From positions 124,001-188,000 of the forward strand of contig CAVXCV010000011.1 in NCBI GenBank assembly GCA_963760405.1: a DNA stretch of 64,000 bases. Reading direction: 5' to 3'. Both the position numbers and the translations under genes were made by a program. Positions within the stretch are counted from its first letter, which is position 1. Each line of letters opens with the position of its first letter. Origin of the DNA: RYN-230 sp963760405 (lineage in GTDB: Bacteria > Actinomycetota > Actinomycetes > Streptosporangiales > Streptosporangiaceae). Of the stretch, positions 20,794-28,759 are shown in pieces. Below the pieces are notes generated by a model. It saw nothing but the letters and a program-made list of their open reading frames with translations. It was not told where the DNA came from and did not search any database.

Positions 20794-21795
20794 ATGAGCG
20801 AACTCCGCTGGTTCACCGGCGGGGTGTCCAAGATCCAGATCGGGTTCACCCTGGACCGGCAGGTTCCGGGCGGAGCGCGGCGCAGCGACCGGCTGGTCCT
20901 GCGGATGGATCCCTCCGAGGGTTCGAATGCCACCAGCCGCGCACGTGAGTTCGAGCTGCTGGGCCTGGTGAACGGGGTGATCCCGGTGCCCGAGACCTTC
21001 TTCCTGGACGCTGAGGGGGAGTGGTTCCCTGAGCCAGCCATGATCTACGCGTTCGCCCCGGGCGTGACCAAGCCACCGATGACCCAGACCGGGAAGATCA
21101 GCGGGCTCGGCACCGACTTCGGGCTGGATTACCGTCGCCTGCTGGCGCCGCAGTATGTCGGGCACCTGGCGCGCATCCACACCATGGACGTTTCCGGCCG
21201 TTCCTTCGACACGCTCGATGTGCCCGAGACCGGGACGACGCAGGCGGCCCAGTGGGCGCTCAACCATGCTCTGCGCACGTGGGAGGAAGACCGCGGCGAG
21301 GACTCGCCCCTCATGGAGGTGGCCGCCAGCTGGCTGCTCCGGAATCTGCCCACGCTGGATGTGCTGAGCGTTGTCCACGGCGACTACCGGAGCGGAAACT
21401 TCCTGTTCGATGAAGATACCGGCCAGATCAGCGCCTGGCTCGACTGGGAGCGGGGCCTGATCGGCGACCGGCACCGGGACCTAGCCTGGATAACCCTGCC
21501 CACGATGGGCCATTACGACATCCACGGCCGCTACTGGGTCTGCGGCCTGGTTCCGCTGGATGAGTTCTTCGAGCGCTACTCAGCAGCGTCCGGGCTGCCC
21601 GTCAACCCCCAGCGGCTGAAGTACTACCAGGTGCTGTGCTGCTTCGTGATCATCGTGTCCACGATGGCATCGACCTACCGCATCGCCCGGCTGGGAAAGT
21701 CTCATCAGGACATCCTGCTGACCCGGGTCGAAGGAATGGTTCCGGTCATCTCACGGCACCTCATCACGCTGCTGAGGGAGAGCGCCGATGATTGA
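20794..21795 (+). CDS. Phosphotransferase family protein (APH/ACAD10-like kinase domain)
   Basis: A 333-residue APH-fold kinase. Seen are LRWFTGGVSKIQIGFTLD as the ATP-binding start, AMIYAFAPGVTKPP in the hinge, VVHGDYRSGNFLFDEDTG as the catalytic HGD-x4-N loop, and AWLDWERGLIGDRHRDLAWI as the metal loop. Related proteins often sit beside acyl-CoA dehydrogenases in actinomycete acyl-CoA and steroid clusters. An in-frame stop at 20758 leaves ATG 20794 as the only usual start; no clear SD precedes it. It overlaps the next gene by 8 bases. Confidence 0.85.
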   Translation: MSELRWFTGGVSKIQIGFTLDRQVPGGARRSDRLVLRMDPSEGSNATSRAREFELLGLVNGVIPVPETFFLDAEGEWFPEPAMIYAFAPGVTKPPMTQTGKISGLGTDFGLDYRRLLAPQYVGHLARIHTMDVSGRSFDTLDVPETGTTQAAQWALNHALRTWEEDRGEDSPLMEVAASWLLRNLPTLDVLSVVHGDYRSGNFLFDEDTGQISAWLDWERGLIGDRHRDLAWITLPTMGHYDIHGRYWVCGLVPLDEFFERYSAASGLPVNPQRLKYYQVLCCFVIIVSTMASTYRIARLGKSHQDILLTRVEGMVPVISRHLITLLRESADD

Positions 21796-22319
21796 TCACA
21801 GTGAGAACACCCTGCGGGCTGCCATCAAGGCCCTGCGCTTCACCGTCGCACCGGCCGTTCAACCCCGCCGATGCCCAGGCCGTCGAGCAGCTCCGGCTGA
21901 CCATCGATTTCCTGGACTTTCTGCGCACCCGGCTCTACGACCTTCATGCCCGCCACCGTTACGAGCTCGCGCACCAGATCAACGTCGCGCGGGCGCTGGC
22001 CGGTGACGCGAAGCTGGTCTCGGACCAGGCGGATCTCCGGCTTCGGTCCGCGCTGCGCGCGGCCGATGATGTCATCCGCGACGAGGAAGCGCACACCGGT
22101 GACCTGCAAGCGGCCTCAAGGGTGTTGTGGGCCGCTGTCCGCGGGATGATCCGCGAGTCCCGCCAAGCCCCTGGCGATGTCCGCCACCGGATCGAGGCCA
22201 GCGTCATCGAAACGGTCGATCCGCTGGTCACGATGGAGAGCGCGTGGTACCTGCCGTTCGGCTTCGAGCCAGAGCCAGCGGCCGTCCCCCGGCTCGGCGA
22301 CCTGTTCCTGCATGAGTGA
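21788..22319 (+). CDS. Conserved hypothetical protein, one frame break
   Basis: I do not recognise this family. The ATG lies inside the end of the phosphotransferase gene (8-base overlap), indicating translational coupling. The frame breaks at about 21857 by one extra G. Corrected, the product is about 176 residues, mostly helical, with FNPADAQAVEQLRLTIDFLDFL, YELAHQINVARALAGDAK and a Trp/Tyr-rich end. No membrane span or known catalytic motif is visible. Coupling suggests a shared function with the kinase. Confidence 0.65.
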
Positions 22320-22328
22320 ATTCCCGCG

Positions 22329-23135
22329 ATGAGGATCCTGGTCACCAACGATGACGGGATCGGCCGCGGCGGCTTGCGCGTGCTTGCCCGCCGGCTCCAG
22401 CGCGACGGGCACGACATCGTCGTGGTCGCGCCGGCCCGGGAGCGCAGCGGGAGCTCCGCCAGCCTGGGCGTGGTCACGAACCGCGCCATGATCGCCGTCG
22501 ATGACCAGCCGCTGGCGGGGTGGGCAGGCATCCGCGCTCATGCCATCGACGCTCCTCCGGCGGCCGCCGTGCGCGCGGCCTGCGGCGGAGCCTTCGGGCC
22601 AGCACCCGATCTCGTGGTCTCCGGCATCAATCCGGGACATAACACCGGCCGGGTCATCATCCACTCCGGAACCGTCGGCGCTGCCCTGACGGCAGCGGCC
22701 ATGGGCGTCGCCGGTATCGCGGTCAGCGCAGCCGACGACTCGGCTACCGGATATGACACGGCAGCGGAAGTGACGGCCTGGATAACGGCCGAGCTGGCCG
22801 TCCGGGGCCGCCCGGCCTTCGCTGCCAACCTGAACGTTCCCAGCGTGCCCCTCGCGCAGCTAGCCGGGATCGCCCACGCGGACCTCGGACCGGCCGGGAT
22901 CGTCGAGATAAGCCTCCGGCGGATGACCGGTCATCTCCAGGTCACCCGGACCGCGACCGCACCACCCTTCAAGCCCGGGACCGATGCTGACCTGTTGCAC
23001 CGGGGCCTGGCCAGCCTCACCCCGCTCACCCTGCCCTGGGCTGATCCGCCGGATCTGGACGACATCATCGAGTCCGTCCAGCATCGCCTGGCCACCTTCC
23101 AGGAACCGGACGCGCCAGCCGGCGGCGGCTCGTAG
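22329..23135 (+). CDS. surE: 5'/3'-nucleotidase SurE
   Basis: A 268-residue metal-dependent phosphatase acting on nucleoside monophosphates, usually cytosolic. The N-terminal MRILVTNDDGI carries the DD metal ligands. VVVAPARERSGSSASLG follows with the conserved Ser. VVSGINPGHNTG near residue 98 holds the Asn ligand, and HSGTVGAALTAAAMGV is typical. The ATG follows the upstream stop by 9 bases, so it may be co-transcribed with the kinase pair. Alternative members of the family act on other phosphomonoesters. Confidence 0.93.
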   Translation: MRILVTNDDGIGRGGLRVLARRLQRDGHDIVVVAPARERSGSSASLGVVTNRAMIAVDDQPLAGWAGIRAHAIDAPPAAAVRAACGGAFGPAPDLVVSGINPGHNTGRVIIHSGTVGAALTAAAMGVAGIAVSAADDSATGYDTAAEVTAWITAELAVRGRPAFAANLNVPSVPLAQLAGIAHADLGPAGIVEISLRRMTGHLQVTRTATAPPFKPGTDADLLHRGLASLTPLTLPWADPPDLDDIIESVQHRLATFQEPDAPAGGGS

Positions 23136-23167
23136 TCCCGTCTGGAGGGGGGCCTCAGCGGATGAGG

Positions 23168-24069
23168 TCAGGCACGAGCGCCGAGGTAACCGGCGAAGCG
23201 CGCGTCGACCTGCGCACCGGTGAGCCCGAAATCGGACAGCGCGTAGCGGTGCGCTGGCCGCCCGCGGGCGCTGCCCGCGTGCAGCGCCCGCATGGCATCC
23301 GCGGCGGGGAGCGGTGGGTCTGGATGACGAGCGCGTCCGGGTACACCCGCAGGAGTGCCCCGAGCGCGAACAGGTGACTGGGGTTCTTGAGTACCCAGCG
23401 GCGGCTGCGGTCGGGCAGGCCGATCAGCTGCAGGTTGCGCCGGTGCCTGCGGTAGGCATCCGTCCAGTCCTGCGCCTGCAGCCAGGACGAGTAGGACGGC
23501 AGGTGCGCGAGGCATTCCCAGGACACCGAGCGCATCGACTGCCGCAGGAGCTGCCAGCATTCCTCCACCTGGTCCGCGGCCATGAAGTGAACGCCCATGA
23601 ACTCGGGATGGGAGATCTGATGGCGCTGCACGCCCGCCTCGATCATCCGGAACACCGGGTTGTCCGCCCAGGTCTCCCGCGGTGGCCGGGGCTGCGGCAC
23701 CTCGGCGAGCCACAGTTCCAGGCCCTGGTGCGCCGGGTCGGCGGTGAGCAGCCGGTGCAGGGCGGTCGTGCCGGTCCGCGGCAGCCCGGTGACGAAGACC
23801 GGGCGCTCGACGGGGACGCCCGTGCAGTCAGGATGCTGGGCCCAGCCGGCCTCGCTGAACAGCCGGGCCGTCAGGGCGCCACGCAGGAGGGCCCGGGTCA
23901 CCCGCACCCCCCGGTGGGTCAGGTCCGCCTCCCGCCGGTAGGCCTCCAGCAGCACCTCCAGGCCGTCGCGGTAGTCGTCAGCCCCGAAATCCGCTAGCCC
24001 GGTGAGCACGGTGGCCGCCGTGCAGAGCTGCGCCGCGGTGCCGATGCCGTCCGGCTCACTGCTCACCAT
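23168..24069 (-). pseudogene. Sulfotransferase-family protein with internal deletion (Rv3529c-like)
   Basis: Probable remnant of a sulfotransferase-type protein (PAPS-dependent fold). The N-terminal 255 residues are intact: RPVFVTGLPRTGTTALHRLL is the PAPS 5'-phosphosulfate loop near residue 90, and WVLKNPSHLFALGAL and ALVIQTHRSP are the 3'-phosphate region. Right after THRSP the frame shifts, and the next recognisable sequence is the extreme C-terminus, AHRYALSDFGLT...ARFAGYL. Family members are near 380 residues, so about 80 residues are missing with a frame change near 23297. The gene heads a block ordered as in Mtb Rv3529c-Rv3531c. Confidence 0.7.
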
Positions 24070-24117
24070 TTCCTCGCCTCGCTCACGGGCGCTTCGCTGG
24101 CATCGGGGGCAGCGGTC

Positions 24118-24897
24118 TCAGTGGTGGAACTCGCCGCAGTTGACGTCAAGGCACTGGCCGGTGATCGCCCGGGCCATGGACGAGGCCAGGAACACCACCG
24201 CGTCGGCGATCTCGTCGGGTTCCGGGAGCTTCCGCAGGTCGGTGCTGGCTGCGGTCTCGTCGTAGACCTGCTGCCTGTCCACCCCGCGCTGCTCGGCCAG
24301 GTAGCCGAAGTACCACTTCAGCGTGTTGCCCCAGACCCAGCCCGGTGCCACCGAGTTGACCCGGATGCCCTGCGGGCCGAGCTCTGTGGCCAGGCTCTGG
24401 GCCAGGGCAAGCAGTGCCGACTTGGCCATCTTGTAGCCGCCGAAGCTGACCCGGGAATGCCGCAGCACCGCGGAGTTGATCATCACGACGGAGCCGCGGC
24501 TGTCCGCGAGCGCCGGGGTGAACAGCCGGGTCAGCCGCAGGGCGGCGAGCACGTTGGTCTCGAACGCGGCCCGGATGGCATCCAGGCCAGTGTCGGCGAG
24601 GCTGGCCAGCGGTGGGATCGCGAACGCGTTGTGCACCAGCGTGTCGACGCGGCCGAAAGCGGCCAGCGCCGCCTCGGCGAGGTGCGCGGCCGAGTCCTCG
24701 TCCGTGATGTCCGTGGCGACGGCCGCGGCGCGCCGCCCGAGTGCGGTCACCTCCTTGGCCACGTCGTCGAGGCGGGACGCGGTGCGGGCGGCGAGCACCA
24801 GGTCCGCCCCGGCCTGCGCGCTCCGCAGTGCGATGGTGCGTCCCAGGTCCGGGCCCACCCCGGAGACCACCACCACGGTGCCCTGCAGCAGCCTCAT
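24118..24897 (-). CDS. SDR family oxidoreductase (Rv3530c-like, steroid cluster)
   Basis: A 259-residue short-chain dehydrogenase. The cofactor region is VVVVSGVGPDLGRTIALRSAQAG, a GxxxxLG variant of the usual TGxxxGxG. HNAFAIPP replaces NNAG. The catalytic Ser lies in VVMINSAVLRHS and Tyr-x3-Lys is GGYKMAKSA. The end reads GQCLDVNCGEFHH. The start codon overlaps the stop of the preceding gene by one base, so it is in one operon with the DUF1214-like gene under the KstR box at 26085. Order and type match Mtb Rv3530c; its steroid substrate has not been established to my knowledge. Confidence 0.87.
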   Translation of the reverse strand: MRLLQGTVVVVSGVGPDLGRTIALRSAQAGADLVLAARTASRLDDVAKEVTALGRRAAAVATDITDEDSAAHLAEAALAAFGRVDTLVHNAFAIPPLASLADTGLDAIRAAFETNVLAALRLTRLFTPALADSRGSVVMINSAVLRHSRVSFGGYKMAKSALLALAQSLATELGPQGIRVNSVAPGWVWGNTLKWYFGYLAEQRGVDRQQVYDETAASTDLRKLPEPDEIADAVVFLASSMARAITGQCLDVNCGEFHH

Positions 24898-26078
24898 CAG
24901 CCCAGCATCCGGTCGGCGACGGCGGCCTGGCGGGCAGCGATCCGCTCGGCGTACTCCTTGGGCGTCACCCGCGCCTGCTCGTAGTGCGGCAGCAGGCCCG
25001 GCAGGTCGGTGAACGGGACCACTTCCACCGCGGGCCCGTCGGCGGGGCCGAGATCCCTGGCCAGCCGCTGCCAGCGGATCTGCACGTAGCCGCGCTGGTG
25101 CCCGGTGGTCTCCAGCCAGTTGGCGAGGCCGGGGTCGCGCTCGCTGATCACGAAGCGCAGCTTCCCGTCCGGGTCGGTGCGTGCCTGGTCAGCGGTGAGG
25201 CTGGTCTGGTGGCTGATGTAGTCCAGCGAGATGTACCACATGCTGCCGAGCTGGATGCCCTGGTACGGCGCGACGTCCCGGGGAGCGGCGGGGACGGTCA
25301 CGATCATGGCCTGGTCCCCGCCCAGCTCGTAGTGGCCGGCCGAGGAGAACTGGCTGGCCAGGCCGCCCGGGGTGCGGCGGGGTTCGGTCATCAGGTTGAC
25401 CGGCTCCCGCAGGTAGAACCACTGGGGAAAGGCCAGGAAGGTCCGCAGCCGGGACAGCAGGATCTTGCCGGCCACGGTGTAGCGCTTGGCCATCGTGGCG
25501 GTGTCCACCGGGGCTGGCGCGCGGCCGGCCCGGTCCGCGCGGTGGATGCTGATGGTGCCGCGCCGCTCGGTGTCCCAGTTGCTGTACACCTCGCGGACGA
25601 TGAGCATGGACGAGCCCGGGCCGAGTGCGAAGTAGCTGGGCCCGGCATTGTCCCGGGCCGGGCCGAACCTCAGCTCGAATGTCCCGTCCGCGGCGATGTC
25701 GATCGCCCGGTCGTCGAACGCGCTCAGGCTGTCCGGCACCTCGACCGGGGAGTAGTCCCCGGTCAGCACCTGGAAGCTGAGGTCGGTGGTGGTGCCCCGC
25801 CGCCCGGTCACCACGTACTCAGCATCGTCGCGGAGGTAGGAGTGGAAGTACAGGGCGTCCGGGTTGTCCAGCCCCAGCTTCGTGTACGGGCCGGTGGAGG
25901 CGACGAAGTAGGGGAAGTCGCGCTGGTAGGCCCAGGCCAGCTGCAAGGACGCCCGGATGCTTCCCGCGAGGTAGTCAAGGCCCTCAGCCAGGTCCGCCTC
26001 GGTCTGGATGTGTGGCGCGCCGGTGATGATCTGCTCGGCTTCGGCCACCGCATCCGCGAACGACTGGGTGAGCATCAC
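24897..26078 (-). CDS. DUF1214-like conserved protein (Rv3531c-like, steroid cluster)
   Basis: A 393-residue protein of unknown activity. The C-terminal part has the features of DUF1214-like proteins: GKLRFVISERDPGLANWLETTGHQRGYVQIRWQR. The central section carries FELRFGPARDNAGPSYFALGPGSSMLIVREVYSNWD. No signal peptide is seen. The start is GTG 26078 or ATG 26075 with no SD, only 7-10 bases from an exact KstR box, so the mRNA may be leaderless with the operator overlapping the promoter. It is first in the operon with the SDR and the broken sulfotransferase. Confidence 0.8.
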   Translation of the reverse strand: MMLTQSFADAVAEAEQIITGAPHIQTEADLAEGLDYLAGSIRASLQLAWAYQRDFPYFVASTGPYTKLGLDNPDALYFHSYLRDDAEYVVTGRRGTTTDLSFQVLTGDYSPVEVPDSLSAFDDRAIDIAADGTFELRFGPARDNAGPSYFALGPGSSMLIVREVYSNWDTERRGTISIHRADRAGRAPAPVDTATMAKRYTVAGKILLSRLRTFLAFPQWFYLREPVNLMTEPRRTPGGLASQFSSAGHYELGGDQAMIVTVPAAPRDVAPYQGIQLGSMWYISLDYISHQTSLTADQARTDPDGKLRFVISERDPGLANWLETTGHQRGYVQIRWQRLARDLGPADGPAVEVVPFTDLPGLLPHYEQARVTPKEYAERIAARQAAVADRMLG

Positions 26079-26084
26079 GTCACA

Positions 26085-26100
26085 CTAGAACGAGTTCTAG
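26085..26100. promoter_or_regulatory. KstR box upstream of the Rv3531c-like operon
   Basis: CTAGAACGAGTTCTAG is a near-perfect palindrome and an exact match to the published KstR consensus TnnAACnnGTTnnA (T26086 to A26099). It lies 7 bases before the start of the leftward gene, so bound repressor would block initiation. Confidence 0.88.
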
Positions 26101-26121
26101 AAATGCGTCAATGAGACGACG

Positions 26122-26604
26122 TCAGGGGGCGGCCTGGGGAGCCCAGCGGTTGGCGGTGAACCGCAGGCTCGGCAGGTCGTCCAGGGACAGCGTCATCTCG
26201 TAGGTCCGGATGTAGCCGGTATGCGAGATCCGCCACCGGCCGTCGTCACCGCGGGTATAGCGGTCCTCGTAGAACGCGGCCCCCTTGATCACTACCCGGT
26301 ACTCCGTGGCGATCACCGTGTCCTCGAAGCACCAGGTGCCGGTGGCCGTGTCGCCGGCGATGTCGATCTCAGGCTGGCTCGCGAAGTGCACCGTGGTGAT
26401 CCCGGGCCCGAGATTCTTGCGCAGGAACGCGACGATCTCGTCCCGGCCAGCCAGGTTCAATGGCTTACCCATGGCCGGCGTGCTGTAGTTGGCGGTGGCA
26501 TCCGGGGTGAAAACCTCCGTCATCTCGTCCCACCGCTTCAGGTTAACGCAGCGCAGGTAGCGGTACTTCACCCGGCGGATCTCTTCGAGCGCGGCAAGGT
26601 CCAT
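26122..26604 (-). CDS. NTF2/SnoaL-fold protein in steroid regulon
   Basis: A 160-residue protein of the SnoaL-like (NTF2) fold. It starts MDLAALEEIRRVKYRYLRCVNLKRWDEMTEVFTPDA, with the typical Tyr/Arg/Asp pattern. ATGTWCFEDTVI, FYEDRYTRGDDGRWRISHTGYIRTYEM follow, as in dehydratase or isomerase members such as bile-acid 7alpha-dehydratase relatives. A KstR-like box lies 33 bases upstream. A hydration or isomerisation role in steroid breakdown is an inference from fold and context. Confidence 0.82.
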   Translation of the reverse strand: MDLAALEEIRRVKYRYLRCVNLKRWDEMTEVFTPDATANYSTPAMGKPLNLAGRDEIVAFLRKNLGPGITTVHFASQPEIDIAGDTATGTWCFEDTVIATEYRVVIKGAAFYEDRYTRGDDGRWRISHTGYIRTYEMTLSLDDLPSLRFTANRWAPQAAP

Positions 26605-26636
26605 GCCCCAGCCTCCCGAGCGAATTGACTTTGCGC

Positions 26637-26650
26637 AAGAACATGTTCTA
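26637..26650. promoter_or_regulatory. KstR-like box (13/14 match)
   Basis: AAGAACATGTTCTA contains the palindromic core AGAACATGTTCT and differs from TnnAACnnGTTnnA only by A for the first T. It lies between the divergent NTF2-fold and LLM genes and could control both. Confidence 0.75.
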
Positions 26651-26688
26651 CTTTTTTCGGGCTGCCGACGGCGGTCCAGGCACCCAGG

Positions 26689-26758
26689 CCCGGAGGTCCC
26701 AGCCCGGAGGTCCCAGCCCGGAGGTCCCAGCCCGGAGGTCCCAGCCCGGAGGTCCCGT
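26689..26758 (+). repeat. Five tandem 14-bp repeats each carrying a Shine-Dalgarno core
   Basis: The unit CCCGGAGGTCCCAG is repeated at 26689, 26703, 26717, 26731 and 26745. The last copy runs directly into the GTG start at 26757. Every copy contains GGAGG. Only the fifth is correctly spaced for the annotated start. Confidence 0.92.
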
Positions 26759-27635
26759 GCGCTTCTCCTACGCCGAGTCCATGACCGACCCGTCGTTCTA
26801 CCCGGCCCTCGCCCGGGCCGCGGAGGAGGCCGGCTACGACTCGCTGGTGGTGCCGGACAGCATCTGCTATCCCCGGCACTCCGCCAGCACGTACCCGTAC
26901 ACCCCGGACGGGAGCCGGGAGTTCCTGGAGGACAAGCCCTTCCTGGAACCGTTCTCGTTGATTCCCGCGCTGGGAGCGGTCACAACCCGGCTGCGGTTCG
27001 TGACCTTCGTGCTCAAGCTGCCGGTACGCAGCCCGGTGCTGGTGGCCAAGCAGGTGACCTCGACGGCGGTGCTGACCGGCAACCGGCTCGTGCTCGGCGT
27101 CGGGACCAGCCCCTGGCGCGAGGACTACGAGGTCACCGGCGTGCCGTGGGCACGGCGCGGGCGGCGGATGGACGAGGAGATCGCGATCGTCCGCGGCCTG
27201 TCAGCCGGGACATACTTCGAGTACCACGGCGAGATCTTCGACCTTCCGCCAGTCAAGATCGCTCCTGTGCCGGGCGAGCCGGTCCCCATCCTGATCGGCG
27301 GTCACCATGACGCCGCGCTGCGCCGCGCCGCGCGGCTGGGGGACGGGTGGCTGCACGGCGGGGGAGACGCCGCGGACCTGCCCGGCCTGCTCGACCGCCT
27401 GGCCGCGCTGCGCCGCCAGGAGGGCACCGCTGACCGGCCGTTCCAGATCCACGTGATCTCGCTGGAGGCCTACAGCGCCAGCGGGGTGCGGCGGCTGGAG
27501 GACCAGGGGGTGACCGACGTGATCGTCGGGTTCCGGTGGCCCTATCACCCCGGGCCGGATACCGAGCCGCTGGCGGTCAAGCTCGGCAACCTGCGCCGGT
27601 ACGCCGACGAGGTCATCGCCAAGCTGAACCCCTGA
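26757..27635 (+). CDS. LLM-class (F420-dependent-type) flavin oxidoreductase
   Basis: A 292-residue luciferase-like TIM-barrel oxidoreductase. The GTG at 26757 (MRFSYAESMTDPSFYPAL) is set by the GGAGGT of the last upstream repeat; a longer frame to 26625 would translate the repeat. Visible are LVVPDSICYPRHSASTYPY, PLEPFSLIPALGAVTTRLRF-type barrel segments, GRLVLGVGTSPWREDYE-like GVGTS, and PVPILIGGHHDAALRRAARLGDGW near the end. Members use F420 or FMN. Placement beside a KstR-like box suggests a steroid-related substrate, but this is inferred. Confidence 0.86.
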   Translation: MRFSYAESMTDPSFYPALARAAEEAGYDSLVVPDSICYPRHSASTYPYTPDGSREFLEDKPFLEPFSLIPALGAVTTRLRFVTFVLKLPVRSPVLVAKQVTSTAVLTGNRLVLGVGTSPWREDYEVTGVPWARRGRRMDEEIAIVRGLSAGTYFEYHGEIFDLPPVKIAPVPGEPVPILIGGHHDAALRRAARLGDGWLHGGGDAADLPGLLDRLAALRRQEGTADRPFQIHVISLEAYSASGVRRLEDQGVTDVIVGFRWPYHPGPDTEPLAVKLGNLRRYADEVIAKLNP

Positions 27636-27670
27636 CCGCGGGGCGAGCTGTCATGATCCCATGCGCACGG

Positions 27671-27684
27671 TAGAACGTGTTATA
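27671..27684. promoter_or_regulatory. KstR box upstream of the DUF3068 gene
   Basis: TAGAACGTGTTATA is an exact match to TnnAACnnGTTnnA. It lies 125 bases before the ATG of the DUF3068 gene, which is preceded by AGGAGG. Confidence 0.82.
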
Positions 27685-27865
27685 GTCAGCGCCTCAGATT
27701 CAGCTGGCAGCAGTGCCGTCCGGCCCGTACCAGACCCCATCACGCCTACCTCCAGGCAACGTGTCGTTGCCCGTGCCAGGAATGAACGGCCATTGGTTAG
27801 GAGGAACTATGCGCCGTGCGATTGGGCTTGTTCTCGCCGGGCTGGGAGTGCTGCTTTTAGAGGTC

Positions 27866-28735
27866 CTAACAAAGTGTGAGATCGCGTAGCCGGCGCCAGC
27901 AGATGATGGCGCAGGCGAGGCTGAGGAAGGCCTCGTGGATGTCGTCGCGGATCTCCCAGCGGATCCGCAGCCGCCGGAACCAGTGCAACAGCGCGATGGA
28001 CTGCTCCACGACCCAGCGGTAGGTGCCCAGCCCGGAGCCGTGCGCGGTGCCGCGGCGGGCGATCACGGGCGTGATGCCCTTCTCCCGCACCTGGGCGCGG
28101 TACTTGTCATGGTCATAGCCGCGGTCGGCATAGATCTTCTCCGGGCGCCGGCGCGGCCGCCCGCGGCGGCCGCGGACCGGAGGGATGGCCTCGATGAGGG
28201 GCATGAGCTGGGTGACGTCGTTGCGGTTGCCGCCGGTCAGCGAGACTGCCAGCGGGATGCCGTGCGCCTCGGTGATCACATGGTGCCCGGAGCCCGGCCG
28301 GGCACGATCGACCGGGCTCGGGCCCGTTTTTGGGCCACCCTTCACCGCCCGCACATGGGAACTGTCGATCACCGCGCGCGACCAGTCCAGCGCCCCGGCA
28401 GCATTCAGCTCGGCCAGCAGCGCCTCATGCAGCTGCTGCCACACTCCGGCTTCCTGCCAGTCGCGCAGCCGCCACCGCCAGCAGGTCATGCCCGACCCGA
28501 AGCCCAGCTCCTGGGGCAGGAACTCCCACGGGATCCCCGTGTACAGGACAAACAGGATCCCGGACAGGACCTTCCGGTCGTCCAGCCGCTTGCGGCCAGG
28601 ATGGTCAGCGCGGCGCGGCACCACCGGCAACAGCGGCTCGATCCGCTCCCATAACTCGTCCGGCACGACCCACGGCGGCTGCTCACCCTTCCTCACAGGC
28701 GTGCTCAACCACCACACCCCCACCGATATTCCCAC
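27866..28735 (-). CDS. IS5-family transposase
   Basis: A 289-residue DDE transposase of the IS5 family. The N-terminal DELWERIEPLLPV and GRKRLDDRKVLSGILFVLYTGIPWEFLPQELGFGSGMTCWRWRLRDW form the DUF4096-like region. VIDSSHVRAVKGG has the first Asp, YADRGYDHDKYR the second, and RWVVEQSIALLHWFRRLRIRWE the Glu. It looks intact. The TAG stop at 27866-27868 lies outside the element: its T and A come from the target duplication and the G from flanking DNA. Confidence 0.9.
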   Translation of the reverse strand: MGISVGVWWLSTPVRKGEQPPWVVPDELWERIEPLLPVVPRRADHPGRKRLDDRKVLSGILFVLYTGIPWEFLPQELGFGSGMTCWRWRLRDWQEAGVWQQLHEALLAELNAAGALDWSRAVIDSSHVRAVKGGPKTGPSPVDRARPGSGHHVITEAHGIPLAVSLTGGNRNDVTQLMPLIEAIPPVRGRRGRPRRRPEKIYADRGYDHDKYRAQVREKGITPVIARRGTAHGSGLGTYRWVVEQSIALLHWFRRLRIRWEIRDDIHEAFLSLACAIICWRRLRDLTLC

Positions 28736-28748
28736 CAGTCAATTCTGT
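27869..28748 (-). mobile_element. IS5-family insertion sequence (IS427-like group)
   Basis: An 880-bp element. Its left end reads ACAAAGTGTGAG and the complement of its right end ACAGAATTGACT, an imperfect inverted repeat. It is flanked by TA at 27867-27868 and 28749-28750, the dinucleotide target used by the IS427-type group. It carries one transposase gene. It inserted in codon 20 of the DUF3068 gene. Confidence 0.85.
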
Positions 28749-28759
28749 TAGCGGTTCTA

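Noticed and set aside
23168..24069. Sulfotransferase explained by a single indel
   Set aside because: Joining the frames leaves the protein about 80 residues short of the family between THRSP and the C-terminal tail, so a deletion is needed.
26689..26758. Repeat array as a CRISPR
   Set aside because: Units are 14 bp, directly adjacent and without spacers.
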